From: CAWJFP01 sp963842155 | GTDB lineage: Bacteria > Pseudomonadota > Alphaproteobacteria > JACZXZ01 | DNA length: 64,000 nt | Direction of reading: 5' to 3' | Assembly: GCA_963842155.1 (NCBI GenBank) | Contig: CAWJFP010000036.1 | Span: 320,624 to 384,623 of the forward strand | Part shown: piece after piece, positions 56,180 to 64,000 of the stretch | How the letters are laid out: the number at the start of each line of letters is the position of its first letter | How positions within the stretch are numbered: position 1 is the first letter of the stretch | Position numbers and translations under genes: made by a program | Notes under the pieces: generated by a model | Database searches by the model: none | Told to the model about the DNA's origin: nothing | Seen by the model: the letters and a program-made list of their open reading frames with translations, nothing else

Positions 56180-56254
56180 TGGTGAGCGCGCCGGGGGTCG
56201 AACCCGGGACCTACTGATTAAAAGTCAGTTGCTCTACCACTGAGCTACGCGCCC
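56180..56254 (-). tRNA. tRNA-Lys (anticodon TTT)
   Basis: On the minus strand the acceptor GGGCGCG (56248-56254) pairs with CGCGCTC (56184-56190) including one G-U. D arm GCTCAGTGGTAGAGC, anticodon stem ACTGA/TCAGT with loop CTTTTAA (anticodon TTT), T arm CCGGGTTCGACCCCCGG, discriminator A and an encoded CCA (56180-56182). Confidence 0.96.
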
Positions 56255-56407
56255 ATCCGAGACGACGCGGGTCCGCTCGTCGCGCGGGCTTGGGCAAGGC
56301 TGGTATCACGCGGCCGGCAGTGCCGCAAGCCTGGCGGCCACGCTGCGGCGCTCAGGCCCATAGACCGTCTTATCGGCTCGGCGGCCGCTCGCGCCGGCGC
56401 CCCGCCG

Positions 56408-56966
56408 TCATTTCGCGTCCGCGGCGAGGCTCATATGGATGATCTTGTCGGGCGCGCCGGAGATCTGGCCGTTGAACTGCTTCGAGCCCTGCTTGATATG
56501 GTCGACATGATCCATGCCGTCGATCACCTTGCCGAACATCGTATAGTGGCCGTCGAGCCATTCGGCGTCGTCGAAGCAGATGAAGAACTGGCTGTCGCCG
56601 CTGTCGGGATCGCTCGAGCGCGCCAGGCCGAGGCTGCCGCGCGTGAAATGCTCGTGCGAGAACTCGGCGGGGATGTTGGTGCCCGAGCCGCCGGTGCCGT
56701 CGCCGTTGGGGTCGCCGGTCTGCGCCATGAAGCCCGGGATCACGCGATGGAAAGTCAGCCCGTCATAGAAGCCTTTGCTGCACCAGCTCCTTGAAGCGCG
56801 CCACGGTGCGCGGCGCGAGCTTGGGCTCGAGCAGGATCGTCACCCGTCCGTCCTTGAGATCCATATAGACCGTGTTCTGCAGATCTGCCGCCGAAGCGAC
56901 GTTAGCGGACATCGTCATGAGAAGACCCACCATCGCAACAGTCATGAAGAGGAGATTGCGCGTCAT
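56408..56966 (-). pseudogene. Exported cyclophilin-type peptidyl-prolyl isomerase, one-base frameshift
   Basis: Signal peptide MTRNLLFMTVAMVGLLMTMS to ASA, then NTVYMDLKDGRVTILLEPKL, APRTVARFKELVQQ. At 56769-56777 an extra A (CAAAGG for CAAGG) breaks the frame. Downstream the enzyme continues with GFYDGLTFHRVIPGFMAQTG, DPNGDGTGGSGTNIPAEFSH, LARSSDPDSGDSQFFICFDD and MFGKVIDGMDHVDHIKQG. Length 559 is one more than a multiple of three. Corrected, it is about 185 residues, normal for periplasmic PpiA/PpiB. It catalyses prolyl cis-trans isomerisation of envelope proteins. Confidence 0.88.
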
Positions 56967-57144
56967 CTATCCTGCCCTCGATCGCCGCGTTCGAGCCCGC
57001 CCCCGAGAGCGGGCAAGCGCCGCTTATCCCATGGCGCGGCGCCCGAGGCAAGCCGGCGGCTCGCCGCGGCGAAGCGGCCTATCGGGAGCCGCGCCGCCAT
57101 GATATGAAGCAGGAGCAAGCGTTACTGGAAGAGGAGATCGCCTG

Positions 57145-57759
57145 ATGGCGAAATTGTTTCCGATGATCGTCGCCGCCGCGACGCTGTTGGCCGGACCATC
57201 GGCGTTCGCGCAGCAGTTCTCGGCCGACATGGTCAATGTCTCCGGCGAAAACACGAACCGCCAGAAGCTCTACGTCGCCGACGGCAAGATCCGCATGGAG
57301 CCGCCGCAGGCGCAAGGCGTCGCATTGATCTCGGATCCGGCGCACAACACCGTCTTCATGATCAACTCGCGGCTGAAGGTCTACGTGGACATGGCGGCGA
57401 TGAGCAGGATCACGGCCTTGCTCGAGCCCACCGACGTCGACAATCCCTGCCCGCAATGGAGGAAGCTGTCGGGCGACCCGACGAGCAGCGAGTGGGCTTG
57501 CGAGAAGCTCGGACCCGACACCGTCAACGGCCGCAAGGTGGTCAAATATGCCGGCACCTCGTCCAAGGGCGAGAAAGGCAACATCTGGCTCGACACGCAT
57601 CTCAAATTCGTGGTGAAGACCGCAGGACCGAAGGCCAGCATGGAGCTGCAGAACATCAAGGAGGGGCCGCAGCCCGCCAGCCTCTTCGCCGTTCCCGCGG
57701 ACTATAAGGAGGTCGATCCCAAGACCTTCCAGGAAGGCGGCAAGCCCGCGGCCAATTAG
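57145..57759 (+). CDS. Exported protein, DUF4412/LolA-like
   Basis: 204 residues: signal peptide MAKLFPMIVAAATLLAGPSA to FAQ, then a beta-rich domain (QQFSADMVNVSGENTNRQKL, YVADGKIRMEPPQAQGVALI, NSRLKVYVDMAAMSRITALL). Two Cys (DNPCPQW and EWACEKLG) are placed to form a disulphide, and WLDTHLKFVVKTAGPKASME, SMELQNIKEGPQPASLFAVP close the half-barrel pattern of lipoprotein-sorting-like proteins. A GAGGAGAT site precedes the ATG. The family call is tentative; periplasmic lipid or lipoprotein binding is a guess. Confidence 0.7.
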   Translation: MAKLFPMIVAAATLLAGPSAFAQQFSADMVNVSGENTNRQKLYVADGKIRMEPPQAQGVALISDPAHNTVFMINSRLKVYVDMAAMSRITALLEPTDVDNPCPQWRKLSGDPTSSEWACEKLGPDTVNGRKVVKYAGTSSKGEKGNIWLDTHLKFVVKTAGPKASMELQNIKEGPQPASLFAVPADYKEVDPKTFQEGGKPAAN

Positions 57760-57955
57760 GCTTAAGCGACATTTCGTCGGCGGTCGTTCGTAGCTTGGCG
57801 AGCCCCGAAAAGCGCAACAATTCCGGGTCGCGAGCCTTGCTATCCAAATGCATCCCTGGGACAAGCCCGAGCGGGGGCCCCCGCGCGACCCGATCGCCAT
57901 CCTGCTCTTGACGGGCTGCGCCAGTTCGCGTGGACAGTTGCGCATGCGACGCGGC

Positions 57956-57984
57956 TTGCAACCGGGCAAAAATATGCATATAGC
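57956..57984 (+). promoter_or_regulatory. Promoter and palindrome upstream of the Rrf2-type regulator
   Basis: -35 TTGCAA (57956-57961), 17-base spacer, -10 TATAGC (57979-57984). The ten-base perfect palindrome ATATGCATAT (57972-57981) overlaps the -10. NsrR-type operators are built from ATGCAT-like halves, so autoregulation is plausible. It lies about 75 bases before the ATG. Confidence 0.5.
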
Positions 57985-58057
57985 ATACAGCTTATCGACG
58001 GCGACCGGCTGTGGCCGCCGCGGCCCGCATTCCTCGGCGATCGGCAAGGGTCCGGAC

Positions 58058-58522
58058 ATGCGCCTGACGCTCCATACGGACTATTCCCTCCGCGTTCTCA
58101 TCTATGCCGGTCTCAAGAGGGATGGGCTCTCGACGATCAACGAGATCGCCGAGCATTTCGACATTTCCAAGAACCATCTGATGAAAGTGGTGCATCAGCT
58201 CGGCCAGAAGGGCTATCTCGAGACCACGCGCGGCCGGAAAGGCGGCATTCGCCTGCTTTTGCAGCCGGACCAGATCAATATCGGCGCGGTGCTGCGCCAG
58301 ACGGAAGACGAGCTCGGCGTGCTCGGCTGCCTGCAGCATGAGGGCTATTGCCGGATCGAGCCTCAATGCATCCTGCGCCAGGCCTTGCGCGATGCGACGG
58401 CTGCCTTCCTCGAGGTGCTGGATCGTTACACGCTCGAAGATCTGCTCGAGCCGCGCACCGCGCTCTCGCGGCTGCTCGCGATCGAGCCTCCCGCCGTCGT
58501 CGCGCAGGGCGCCACGGCCTGA
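58058..58522 (+). CDS. Rrf2-family transcriptional regulator, NsrR-like
   Basis: 154-residue winged-helix regulator (MRLTLHTDYSLRVLIYAGLK, INEIAEHFDISKNHLMKVVH, TTRGRKGGIRLLLQP). Three Cys at 91, 98 and 104 (CLQHEGYCRIEPQC) have close to the spacing of the Fe-S ligands in NsrR, and PDQINIGAVLRQTED is also NsrR-like. NsrR senses nitric oxide through its Fe-S cluster and represses NO-detoxification genes; none is visible nearby, so the targets are unknown. Start ATG 58058. Convergent with coaD. Confidence 0.87.
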   Translation: MRLTLHTDYSLRVLIYAGLKRDGLSTINEIAEHFDISKNHLMKVVHQLGQKGYLETTRGRKGGIRLLLQPDQINIGAVLRQTEDELGVLGCLQHEGYCRIEPQCILRQALRDATAAFLEVLDRYTLEDLLEPRTALSRLLAIEPPAVVAQGATA

Positions 58523-58532
58523 TCGAACCTTG

Positions 58533-59051
58533 CTAGGCCTCGCCCGCCGCGAAGCGCTTGACCAGGCGTTGCGCCACCCCGGCCGGCACGAAGCTGGTGA
58601 TGTCGCCGCCGAGCCGCGCGATCTCCTTCACGAAGCGCGAGGAGATGAACTGATGGCGCTCGGAGGCCATCAGGAAAAGCGTCTCGATCTTCCCGTCCAG
58701 GCGCGCGTTCATCGCCGCCATTTGAAATTCATATTCGAAGTCGGAAACGGCGCGCAGTCCGCGCACGATGATGGTGGCGCCCATCTCCTGGACGAAGCGG
58801 ATGAGCAGCGTGTCGAAGGGCCGCACGTCGACGCGCTCCATCGCGCCGTTGCCGGCCTTGGCCAGGAGCTTGCACTCGTCGCGCGCCATGGCGATGCGCT
58901 CCTCGAAGGGGAACAGCGGCCCTTTGCCGTCATTGACCGCGATGGCCACCACGACGCGGTCGAGGATGCGCGTCGCGCGAGCGATGATGTCGAGATGGCC
59001 GTTTGTGATCGGGTCGAAGGTGCCGGGATAGACGCCGATGCGCTCAGCCAT
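58533..59051 (-). CDS. coaD: Phosphopantetheine adenylyltransferase
   Basis: 172-residue enzyme of coenzyme A synthesis, transferring AMP from ATP to 4'-phosphopantetheine. Motifs: GVYPGTFDPITNGHLDIIAR (the T/HxGH site), VRGLRAVSDFEYEFQMAAMN and SSRFVKEIARLGGDITSFVP. It overlaps the end of gyrA by eight bases, a conserved gyrA-coaD pairing in alphaproteobacteria. Confidence 0.96.
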   Translation of the reverse strand: MAERIGVYPGTFDPITNGHLDIIARATRILDRVVVAIAVNDGKGPLFPFEERIAMARDECKLLAKAGNGAMERVDVRPFDTLLIRFVQEMGATIIVRGLRAVSDFEYEFQMAAMNARLDGKIETLFLMASERHQFISSRFVKEIARLGGDITSFVPAGVAQRLVKRFAAGEA

Positions 59052-61761
59052 TCTCGCCGTCCCCCGGGGCCTGTGGCGATACCTCGCCGCCGTTGCCGCC
59101 CTCCTCGCCGAGCCGCGTGACCGAGACCACGCGCTCGCCCTCGGCCACGCGGAACAAGGTCACGCCGCGCGTCGCGCGGCCGGCGATGCGGATATCATGG
59201 ACCGGACAGCGGATCAACTGCCCGCCGTCGGTCGACAACATGATCTGATCGCCGTCGACGACGGGGAAGGCCGCCGCCATCCGGCAATCGGGGTCGCCGC
59301 CCAGATCCATGCATTCGATGCCCTTGCCGCCGCGCCCGGTGACCCGGTAGTCGTAGGCGGAGGTGCGCTTGCCGAAGCCGGTGGAGGCGACGGTGAGAAC
59401 GAACTCCTCATGCTTGGCGAGCTCGGCGAAACGCTCCTCCGAAAGCGTGAAGCCGGGCGTCTCCTCGCCATCTTCCGTGTCCTCGTCGCGCCGCCGGGCC
59501 GCGGCCAGCCTCAGATAGGCATGACGCTCCTCGGTCGCGAATTCGACGTGCCGCAGGATGGACATGGAGATGACCTGGTCGCCCTCGCCGAGCTGGATGC
59601 CGCGCACGCCGACCGAATCGCGACCGCGGAAGACGCGCACCTCGGCGACCGGAAAGCGGATGCATTTGCCGAGCATGGTCGCCAGCAGAAGATCGTCGGC
59701 CTCGGTCGCCGGCAGCACGGCGATGAGCCGGTCGCCCTCCTCGAGCTTCATGGCGATCTTGCCGTTGGCCTTCACATCGACGAAATCGGACAGCTTGTTG
59801 CGCCGGACATTGCCGCTCGCGGTGGCGAACAGCACGTCGAGCGCGCTCGACGCCGATTCGTCCTCGGGCAGCGGCAGCAGCGCCGTGATCGTCTCGCCTT
59901 GCGCGAGGGGCAGAAGATTGACCAGGGCCTTGCCGCGCGCCTGCGGCGTGCCCAGCGGCAGGCGATAGACCTTCATCTTGTAGACCATGCCGCGCGAGGA
60001 GAAGAACAGCACCGGCGCATGCGTGCCGGCGACGAAGATGCGCGTGACGAAATCCTCCTCGCGCGTCGCCATGCCGGCGCGGCCCTTGCCGCCGCGGCGC
60101 TGCGCGCGATAGGCGGAGAGCGGCACGCGCTTGACGTAGCCGCCATGGGTGACGGTGACGACCATCTCCTCGCGCTGGATCAGGTCTTCGACATCCTGCT
60201 CGAACTCGATCTCCTGGATGAGCGTGCGGCGCGGCGTCTGGAACTGCTCGCGCATCTCGGCAAGCTCGCGGCGCAGCACCTCCACGAGCTTCTCGCGCGA
60301 ACTGAGGATGGAGAGATAGCCCGCGATCTGATCGACCACGGCCTGAAGGTCGGCCGCGATCTTCTCCCGCTCGAGCCCCGTCAGGCGATGGAGTCGCAGA
60401 TCGAGGATGGCGCGGGCCTGCTCCTCCGAAAGGCGGTAGCGCCCTTCCACCACGGCCCGGCCGGGCTCGTCGATGAGCCGCACGAGGGGCTCGACCTCCT
60501 GCGCCGGCCAGGGCTGCGCCACCAACGCCGCGCGCGCCGCGGCGGGGTCCTTCGCCTTGCGGATGGCGGCGATCACGGGATCGAGGTTGGCCACCGCGAT
60601 CGCCAACCCGACCAGCACATGGGCCCGCTCGCGCGCCTTGCCCAGCTCGAAGATGGTGCGCCGGGTGATGACTTCCTCGCGGAATTCGACGAAGGCCGCG
60701 ATGATCTCCTTCAGACCCATGAGGATCGGGCGTCCGCGGACGAGCGCCAGCGCATTGACTCCGAAGCTCGTCTGCAGCGGCGTGAAGCGGTAGAGCTGCG
60801 CCAGCACTACGTCGGCCATGGCCTCGCGCTTGAGCTCGATCACCACGCGAACGCCGTGGCGGTCGAATTCGTCGCGCAGGTCCGATATGCCTTCGATCGT
60901 CTTCTCGTGCACCAGCTCGGCCATGCGCTCGATCATGCGCGCCTTGTTCACCTGGAACGGCACTTCGCTGATGATGATCGCCTCGCGACCCTTGGACTGC
61001 TCCTCGATCTCGACGCGGCCGCGCATGACGATGGAGCCGCGGCCGGTGTGATAGGCCTGACGGATGCCGGCGCGGCCGAGGATGATTCCGCCCGTCGGAA
61101 AATCCGGGCCCGGGATATGCTCGATGAGCTGGTCGACGGCGATGTCGGGATTGTCGACATAAGCGAGGCAGGCGTCGATGACCTCGCCCAGATTGTGCGG
61201 CGGGATATTGGTCGCCATGCCCACGGCGATGCCGCCCGCGCCGTTGACCAGAAGGTTCGGCCATTGCGCCGGCAAAACGGTGGGCTCCACCTCCGTGTCG
61301 TCGTAATTGGGCTGGAAATCGACGGTGTCGCGCTCGATGTCCTCCAGCAGCGCCTCCGCGGCCTTGGCGAGCCGCGCCTCGGTATAGCGGATGGCGGCCG
61401 GCGGATCGCCGTCCATCGAGCCGAAATTGCCCTGGCCATCGACGAGCGGCAGGCGCATCGAAAAATCCTGCGCCATGCGCACCATGGCGTCGTAGATCGC
61501 CAGTTCGCCATGCGGGTGATATTTGCCGATCACGTCGCCGACCACGCGCGCCGATTTGCGCGGCACCTTGTCGGAGGTGTAGCCGCTCACGCGCATGCTG
61601 TAGAGGATGCGGCGCTGCACGGGCTTGAGCCCGTCGCGCACATCGGGCAGGGCGCGCGAAACGATCACGCTCATGGCGTAATCGAGGTAGGAGCGACGCA
61701 TCTCCTCCTCGATCGTCACGGGCGTCACGTTGTTTTCGGGCGGCTGGCTCGTCGTCGTCAC
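59044..61761 (-). CDS. gyrA: DNA gyrase subunit A
   Basis: 905-residue breakage-reunion subunit of DNA gyrase. Start GTG 61761 (VTTTSQPPENNVTPVTIEEE); the frame is open further upstream but homologues begin here. Catalytic Tyr126 is in AIRYTEARL, and the quinolone-determining region is HPHGELAIYDAMVRMAQ: Leu87 stands where E. coli has Ser83, and Asp91 matches Asp87. The GyrA box is RRGGKGRAG. The C-terminal six-bladed wrapping domain ends in an acidic tail. Introduces negative supercoils with GyrB. Confidence 0.97.
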   Translation of the reverse strand: MTTTSQPPENNVTPVTIEEEMRRSYLDYAMSVIVSRALPDVRDGLKPVQRRILYSMRVSGYTSDKVPRKSARVVGDVIGKYHPHGELAIYDAMVRMAQDFSMRLPLVDGQGNFGSMDGDPPAAIRYTEARLAKAAEALLEDIERDTVDFQPNYDDTEVEPTVLPAQWPNLLVNGAGGIAVGMATNIPPHNLGEVIDACLAYVDNPDIAVDQLIEHIPGPDFPTGGIILGRAGIRQAYHTGRGSIVMRGRVEIEEQSKGREAIIISEVPFQVNKARMIERMAELVHEKTIEGISDLRDEFDRHGVRVVIELKREAMADVVLAQLYRFTPLQTSFGVNALALVRGRPILMGLKEIIAAFVEFREEVITRRTIFELGKARERAHVLVGLAIAVANLDPVIAAIRKAKDPAAARAALVAQPWPAQEVEPLVRLIDEPGRAVVEGRYRLSEEQARAILDLRLHRLTGLEREKIAADLQAVVDQIAGYLSILSSREKLVEVLRRELAEMREQFQTPRRTLIQEIEFEQDVEDLIQREEMVVTVTHGGYVKRVPLSAYRAQRRGGKGRAGMATREEDFVTRIFVAGTHAPVLFFSSRGMVYKMKVYRLPLGTPQARGKALVNLLPLAQGETITALLPLPEDESASSALDVLFATASGNVRRNKLSDFVDVKANGKIAMKLEEGDRLIAVLPATEADDLLLATMLGKCIRFPVAEVRVFRGRDSVGVRGIQLGEGDQVISMSILRHVEFATEERHAYLRLAAARRRDEDTEDGEETPGFTLSEERFAELAKHEEFVLTVASTGFGKRTSAYDYRVTGRGGKGIECMDLGGDPDCRMAAAFPVVDGDQIMLSTDGGQLIRCPVHDIRIAGRATRGVTLFRVAEGERVVSVTRLGEEGGNGGEVSPQAPGDGENG

Positions 61762-61839
61762 AGGATTTATGCGGGCTGCGGGACCGTGGCTGCCGCGCTG
61801 CGCGCGGCTTGGGACAAGCCCCTCGGAGGATGTCGCGAA

Positions 61840-61868
61840 ACTATAGCAAATCCACGTCCTCCGACCAA
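61840..61868 (-). promoter_or_regulatory. gyrA promoter
   Basis: On the minus strand: -35 TTGGTC (61863-61868), 17-base spacer, -10 TATAGT (61840-61845) with an extended TGC in front. The implied start is near 61833, giving a leader of about 72 bases before GTG 61761. Confidence 0.55.
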
Positions 61869-61872
61869 CCAA

Positions 61873-62254
61873 TTCGGGCCGTAAATGCGACCCGACAGAG
61901 TTTTATTTTTGCTTGTAATTCCAATGCATTAAGGGGGACTGTAAACACCCGGACGAGCGGGTGCCGCGCGCCCTCGCGAAGCGCAAGGACAAGGCCGTGA
62001 TCTCGAGCGTTGCGGAGCGAAGAATCGCGCCGGCTCGGTGAATATCTTCGCCGCCTAGAAGATCGGAATTTGAATGGAAATCAGGCCGGGCAGCTTATCC
62101 CCGGCAGTCGCGGTTGGCAATTCGGCCCGCTCAGGGGGCCATGCCGACTCGACCAGCTGTTCTCGCGCCGGCGGGGCTCTGGCTGACGCAGGCCCGGGCC
62201 ACGGCGCCGGCGACGCAGAGTCGCCGAGCCGCGTCCCGACCGTTACGTCGCCTG
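61873..62254. other. Intergenic region between gyrA promoter and the lipoprotein gene
   Basis: About 380 bases. An AT-rich tract lies at 61895-61935 and a CACCCG/CGGGTG hairpin at 61946-61963, which reads as a weak terminator (followed by TTTAC) for leftward transcription from the lipoprotein gene. No gene or RNA was found in the rest. Confidence 0.4.
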
Positions 62255-62563
62255 CTACTTCTGCAGGCCCTTGTGGAACATGCGATCGAGCTTGTCGCTG
62301 ACCGCCTGCGCCTTGGCTGCGGCATCGGCCGCCGCCTGGGCCGCGCTCGTCGCCTTCGCGTCGGCCGCCTGCGCGGCGCTCATCGCCTGGTTCGCCGTGT
62401 TGAGCGCCTGATTGGCCGTCGCTTGCGCCTGATTGGCGGTCGTTAGAGCCTTGTCCGCCGTCGCCCTAACCGCGGCGAGCTGGTCATTGCTGGCACAGGC
62501 TGCGGCGAACAGGACAGGCGTCACGACCAGGGCGATACGCCCGGCCTTCCACATATTTAGCAT
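62255..62563 (-). CDS. Alanine-zipper lipoprotein (Lpp-like)
   Basis: 102 residues. The signal peptide MLNMWKAGRIALVVTPVLFA ends in the lipobox LFAAACAS, giving a lipidated Cys. The mature part is a continuous Ala-rich heptad coiled coil (ADKALTTANQAQATANQALN, TANQAMSAAQAADAKATSAA, QAAADAAAKAQAVSDKLDRM). This is the pattern of trimeric Lpp-type alanine zippers, though with Asn/Gln/Thr in place of many charges. A C-terminal KGLQK ending in Lys resembles the peptidoglycan-linked Lys of Lpp. GAGGAGG six bases before ATG 62563. Probably an envelope tether; not proven. Confidence 0.82.
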   Translation of the reverse strand: MLNMWKAGRIALVVTPVLFAAACASNDQLAAVRATADKALTTANQAQATANQALNTANQAMSAAQAADAKATSAAQAAADAAAKAQAVSDKLDRMFHKGLQK

Positions 62564-62810
62564 GAGAGCCTCCTCGGGCAATTACATACAAATCCGACAA
62601 TGCAACGGATGTCCGCGCATAAGCGAGGCACTCGCCGTTTCCGGCGGGTCCGCGCAGACTGTACCTAACGGGAGGATGGGGCCCGAAACAAGAGAAAAAT
62701 GCGGCCCTTCCAAGGCGGCCCCAGGAAATCGCGCCTTCGCCCAAGGAGGCCACCGCCTTGTGACCAAAATATGGCAGTGATATCACAACAGATCGGGGAG
62801 TTCAGGCGGC

Positions 62811-63281
62811 TCAGAACGGAATTTCGTCATCCAGGTCGGCAGATCGGCCACCCGCGGCCGCGCCCGTCTCAGCCACACGCCCCTCGTCGGCAGAGCCGCG
62901 ATCCTCGTAGCTCGAGCCCTCGCCGCCGCCGCGCGCGTCGAGCAGCACAAGCTCGCCGCGAAAGCGCTGCAAGACCACCTCGGTGGTATATTTCTCCTGG
63001 CCGCTTTGATCGGTCCATTTGCGGGTCTGCAGCGAGCCCTCGAGAAAGACCTTCGAGCCCTTCTTGAGAAATCTCTGCGCCACGTCGCCGAGCCGCTCGT
63101 TGAAGATGACGACGCGGTGCCACTCGGTCTTCTCGCGCCGCTCGCCGCTCGTCTTGTCCTTCCAGTTCTCGGAGGTCGCGACCGAGATATGGACGATCGG
63201 ATCGCCATTCTGAGTGCGCCGCACCTCGGGATCGCGGCCGAGATTGCCGATCAGGATCACCTTGTTCACGCTGCCAGCCAT
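62811..63281 (-). CDS. ssb: Single-stranded DNA-binding protein
   Basis: 156 residues: OB fold (MAGSVNKVILIGNLGRDPEV, NGDPIVHISVATSENWKD, TEWHRVVIFNERLGDVAQRF, GSKVFLEGSLQTRKWTDQSG), a flexible Gly/Ala/Glu linker and the acidic tail DLDDEIPF that binds partner proteins. A TATAGA -10-like element on the minus strand (63327-63332) lies upstream. Divergent from uvrA, the usual alphaproteobacterial arrangement. Confidence 0.96.
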   Translation of the reverse strand: MAGSVNKVILIGNLGRDPEVRRTQNGDPIVHISVATSENWKDKTSGERREKTEWHRVVIFNERLGDVAQRFLKKGSKVFLEGSLQTRKWTDQSGQEKYTTEVVLQRFRGELVLLDARGGGEGSSYEDRGSADEGRVAETGAAAGGRSADLDDEIPF

Positions 63282-63470
63282 GACTTCCCCCCGAAAACAC
63301 CGTTGACGCGTTGCCGCCGGCGGAATTCTATAGCGAAATCGCCTGCCGCGTCATTGCCAATCCGTCGGGCGCATCGCGCGGACCGGCCGGAAGCCGTTCA
63401 ATCCGGAGTCGCTTTTGCCGCCACCGCGCCTATATTCGTCCTGACGATCCTCCCGATCAGACGAGCCGGC

Positions 63471-64000
<530 letters not shown>

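Noticed and set aside
59038..61884. Long plus-strand open frame of 948 codons opposite gyrA
   Set aside because: It is the mirror of the gyrA codon pattern in high-G+C DNA; its translation is low-complexity H/D/R/A with no family features.
61809..62000. Plus-strand 63-codon frame upstream of gyrA
   Set aside because: It covers the gyrA promoter region and has no ribosome site or recognisable product.
63405..63420. SOS (LexA) box ahead of uvrA
   Set aside because: Only one GTTC half-site is present; the second half reads AGTC instead of GTTC at N7 spacing.

Overview
The window is high-G+C alphaproteobacterial chromosome, most likely Rhodospirillales or a related lineage. This is inferred from conserved gene orders (uvrA/ssb-gyrA-coaD, ppx-rlmE-guaB-rsmB-guaA), from alphaproteobacterial families such as DUF2794, and from the complete Liv transporter. 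The left edge cuts livK and the right edge cuts uvrA.

Layout. 1-5054 (minus): branched-chain amino acid ABC transporter livH-M-G-F, a small membrane protein and livK. 5055-9793: DUF2794, a cold-shock protein, an unrecognised two-part protein, an aldo/keto reductase, a frameshifted NTF2-like gene and a 3-methyladenine glycosylase. 9819-11255: a lower-G+C accessory patch holding gene remnants, a 20-residue-repeat Trp-rich protein and an orphan membrane protein, abutting the 3' end of guaA. 11277-18201 (minus): purine and RNA-modification housekeeping block (ppx, rlmE, guaB, rsmB, a GNAT, guaA). 18647-20963: tRNA-Gln, an HD-GYP-like/LuxR fusion, DUF3303. 21008-25669: alpha/beta hydrolase, luciferase-like monooxygenase divergent from a MarR regulator over a palindromic operator, monooxygenase-fold protein, ABC membrane half. 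25799-30283: DUF3300 exported protein, serine hydrolase, SDR, agmatinase-like ureohydrolase. 30697-37215 (minus): a complete alternative F-type ATPase of the N-ATPase type in the order atpDCQRBEFAG, with an IS5-type transposase remnant upstream. 37711-42138: histidine utilisation genes hutU and hutF (minus) and hutI (plus); hutH is not in the window. 42246-44812: NrtA/TauA-type ABC transporter. 44993-48019: HbpS-like protein, DEAD-box helicase, beta-barrel protein. 48042-50702 (minus): HTH-like methyltransferase-type protein, MTHFR-like protein and a 76-residue protein. 51155-56046: TPR O-GlcNAc transferase-like protein converging on two paralogous GT4 glycosyltransferases. 56180-64000: tRNA-Lys, exported cyclophilin, an exported protein, an NsrR-like Rrf2 regulator, coaD, gyrA, an alanine-zipper lipoprotein, ssb and uvrA.

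Eight otherwise well-conserved genes are each broken by a single-base indel, seven of them one extra base and often in a short homopolymer. This points to residual assembly error rather than wholesale decay, although the transposase and response-regulator pieces look truly degenerate. The strongest biological items are the N-ATPase operon, the repeat protein in the guaA-adjacent patch, the GTGGGCA motif array at 50777-50953, the MarR operator and the Leu at the quinolone-determining position of GyrA.
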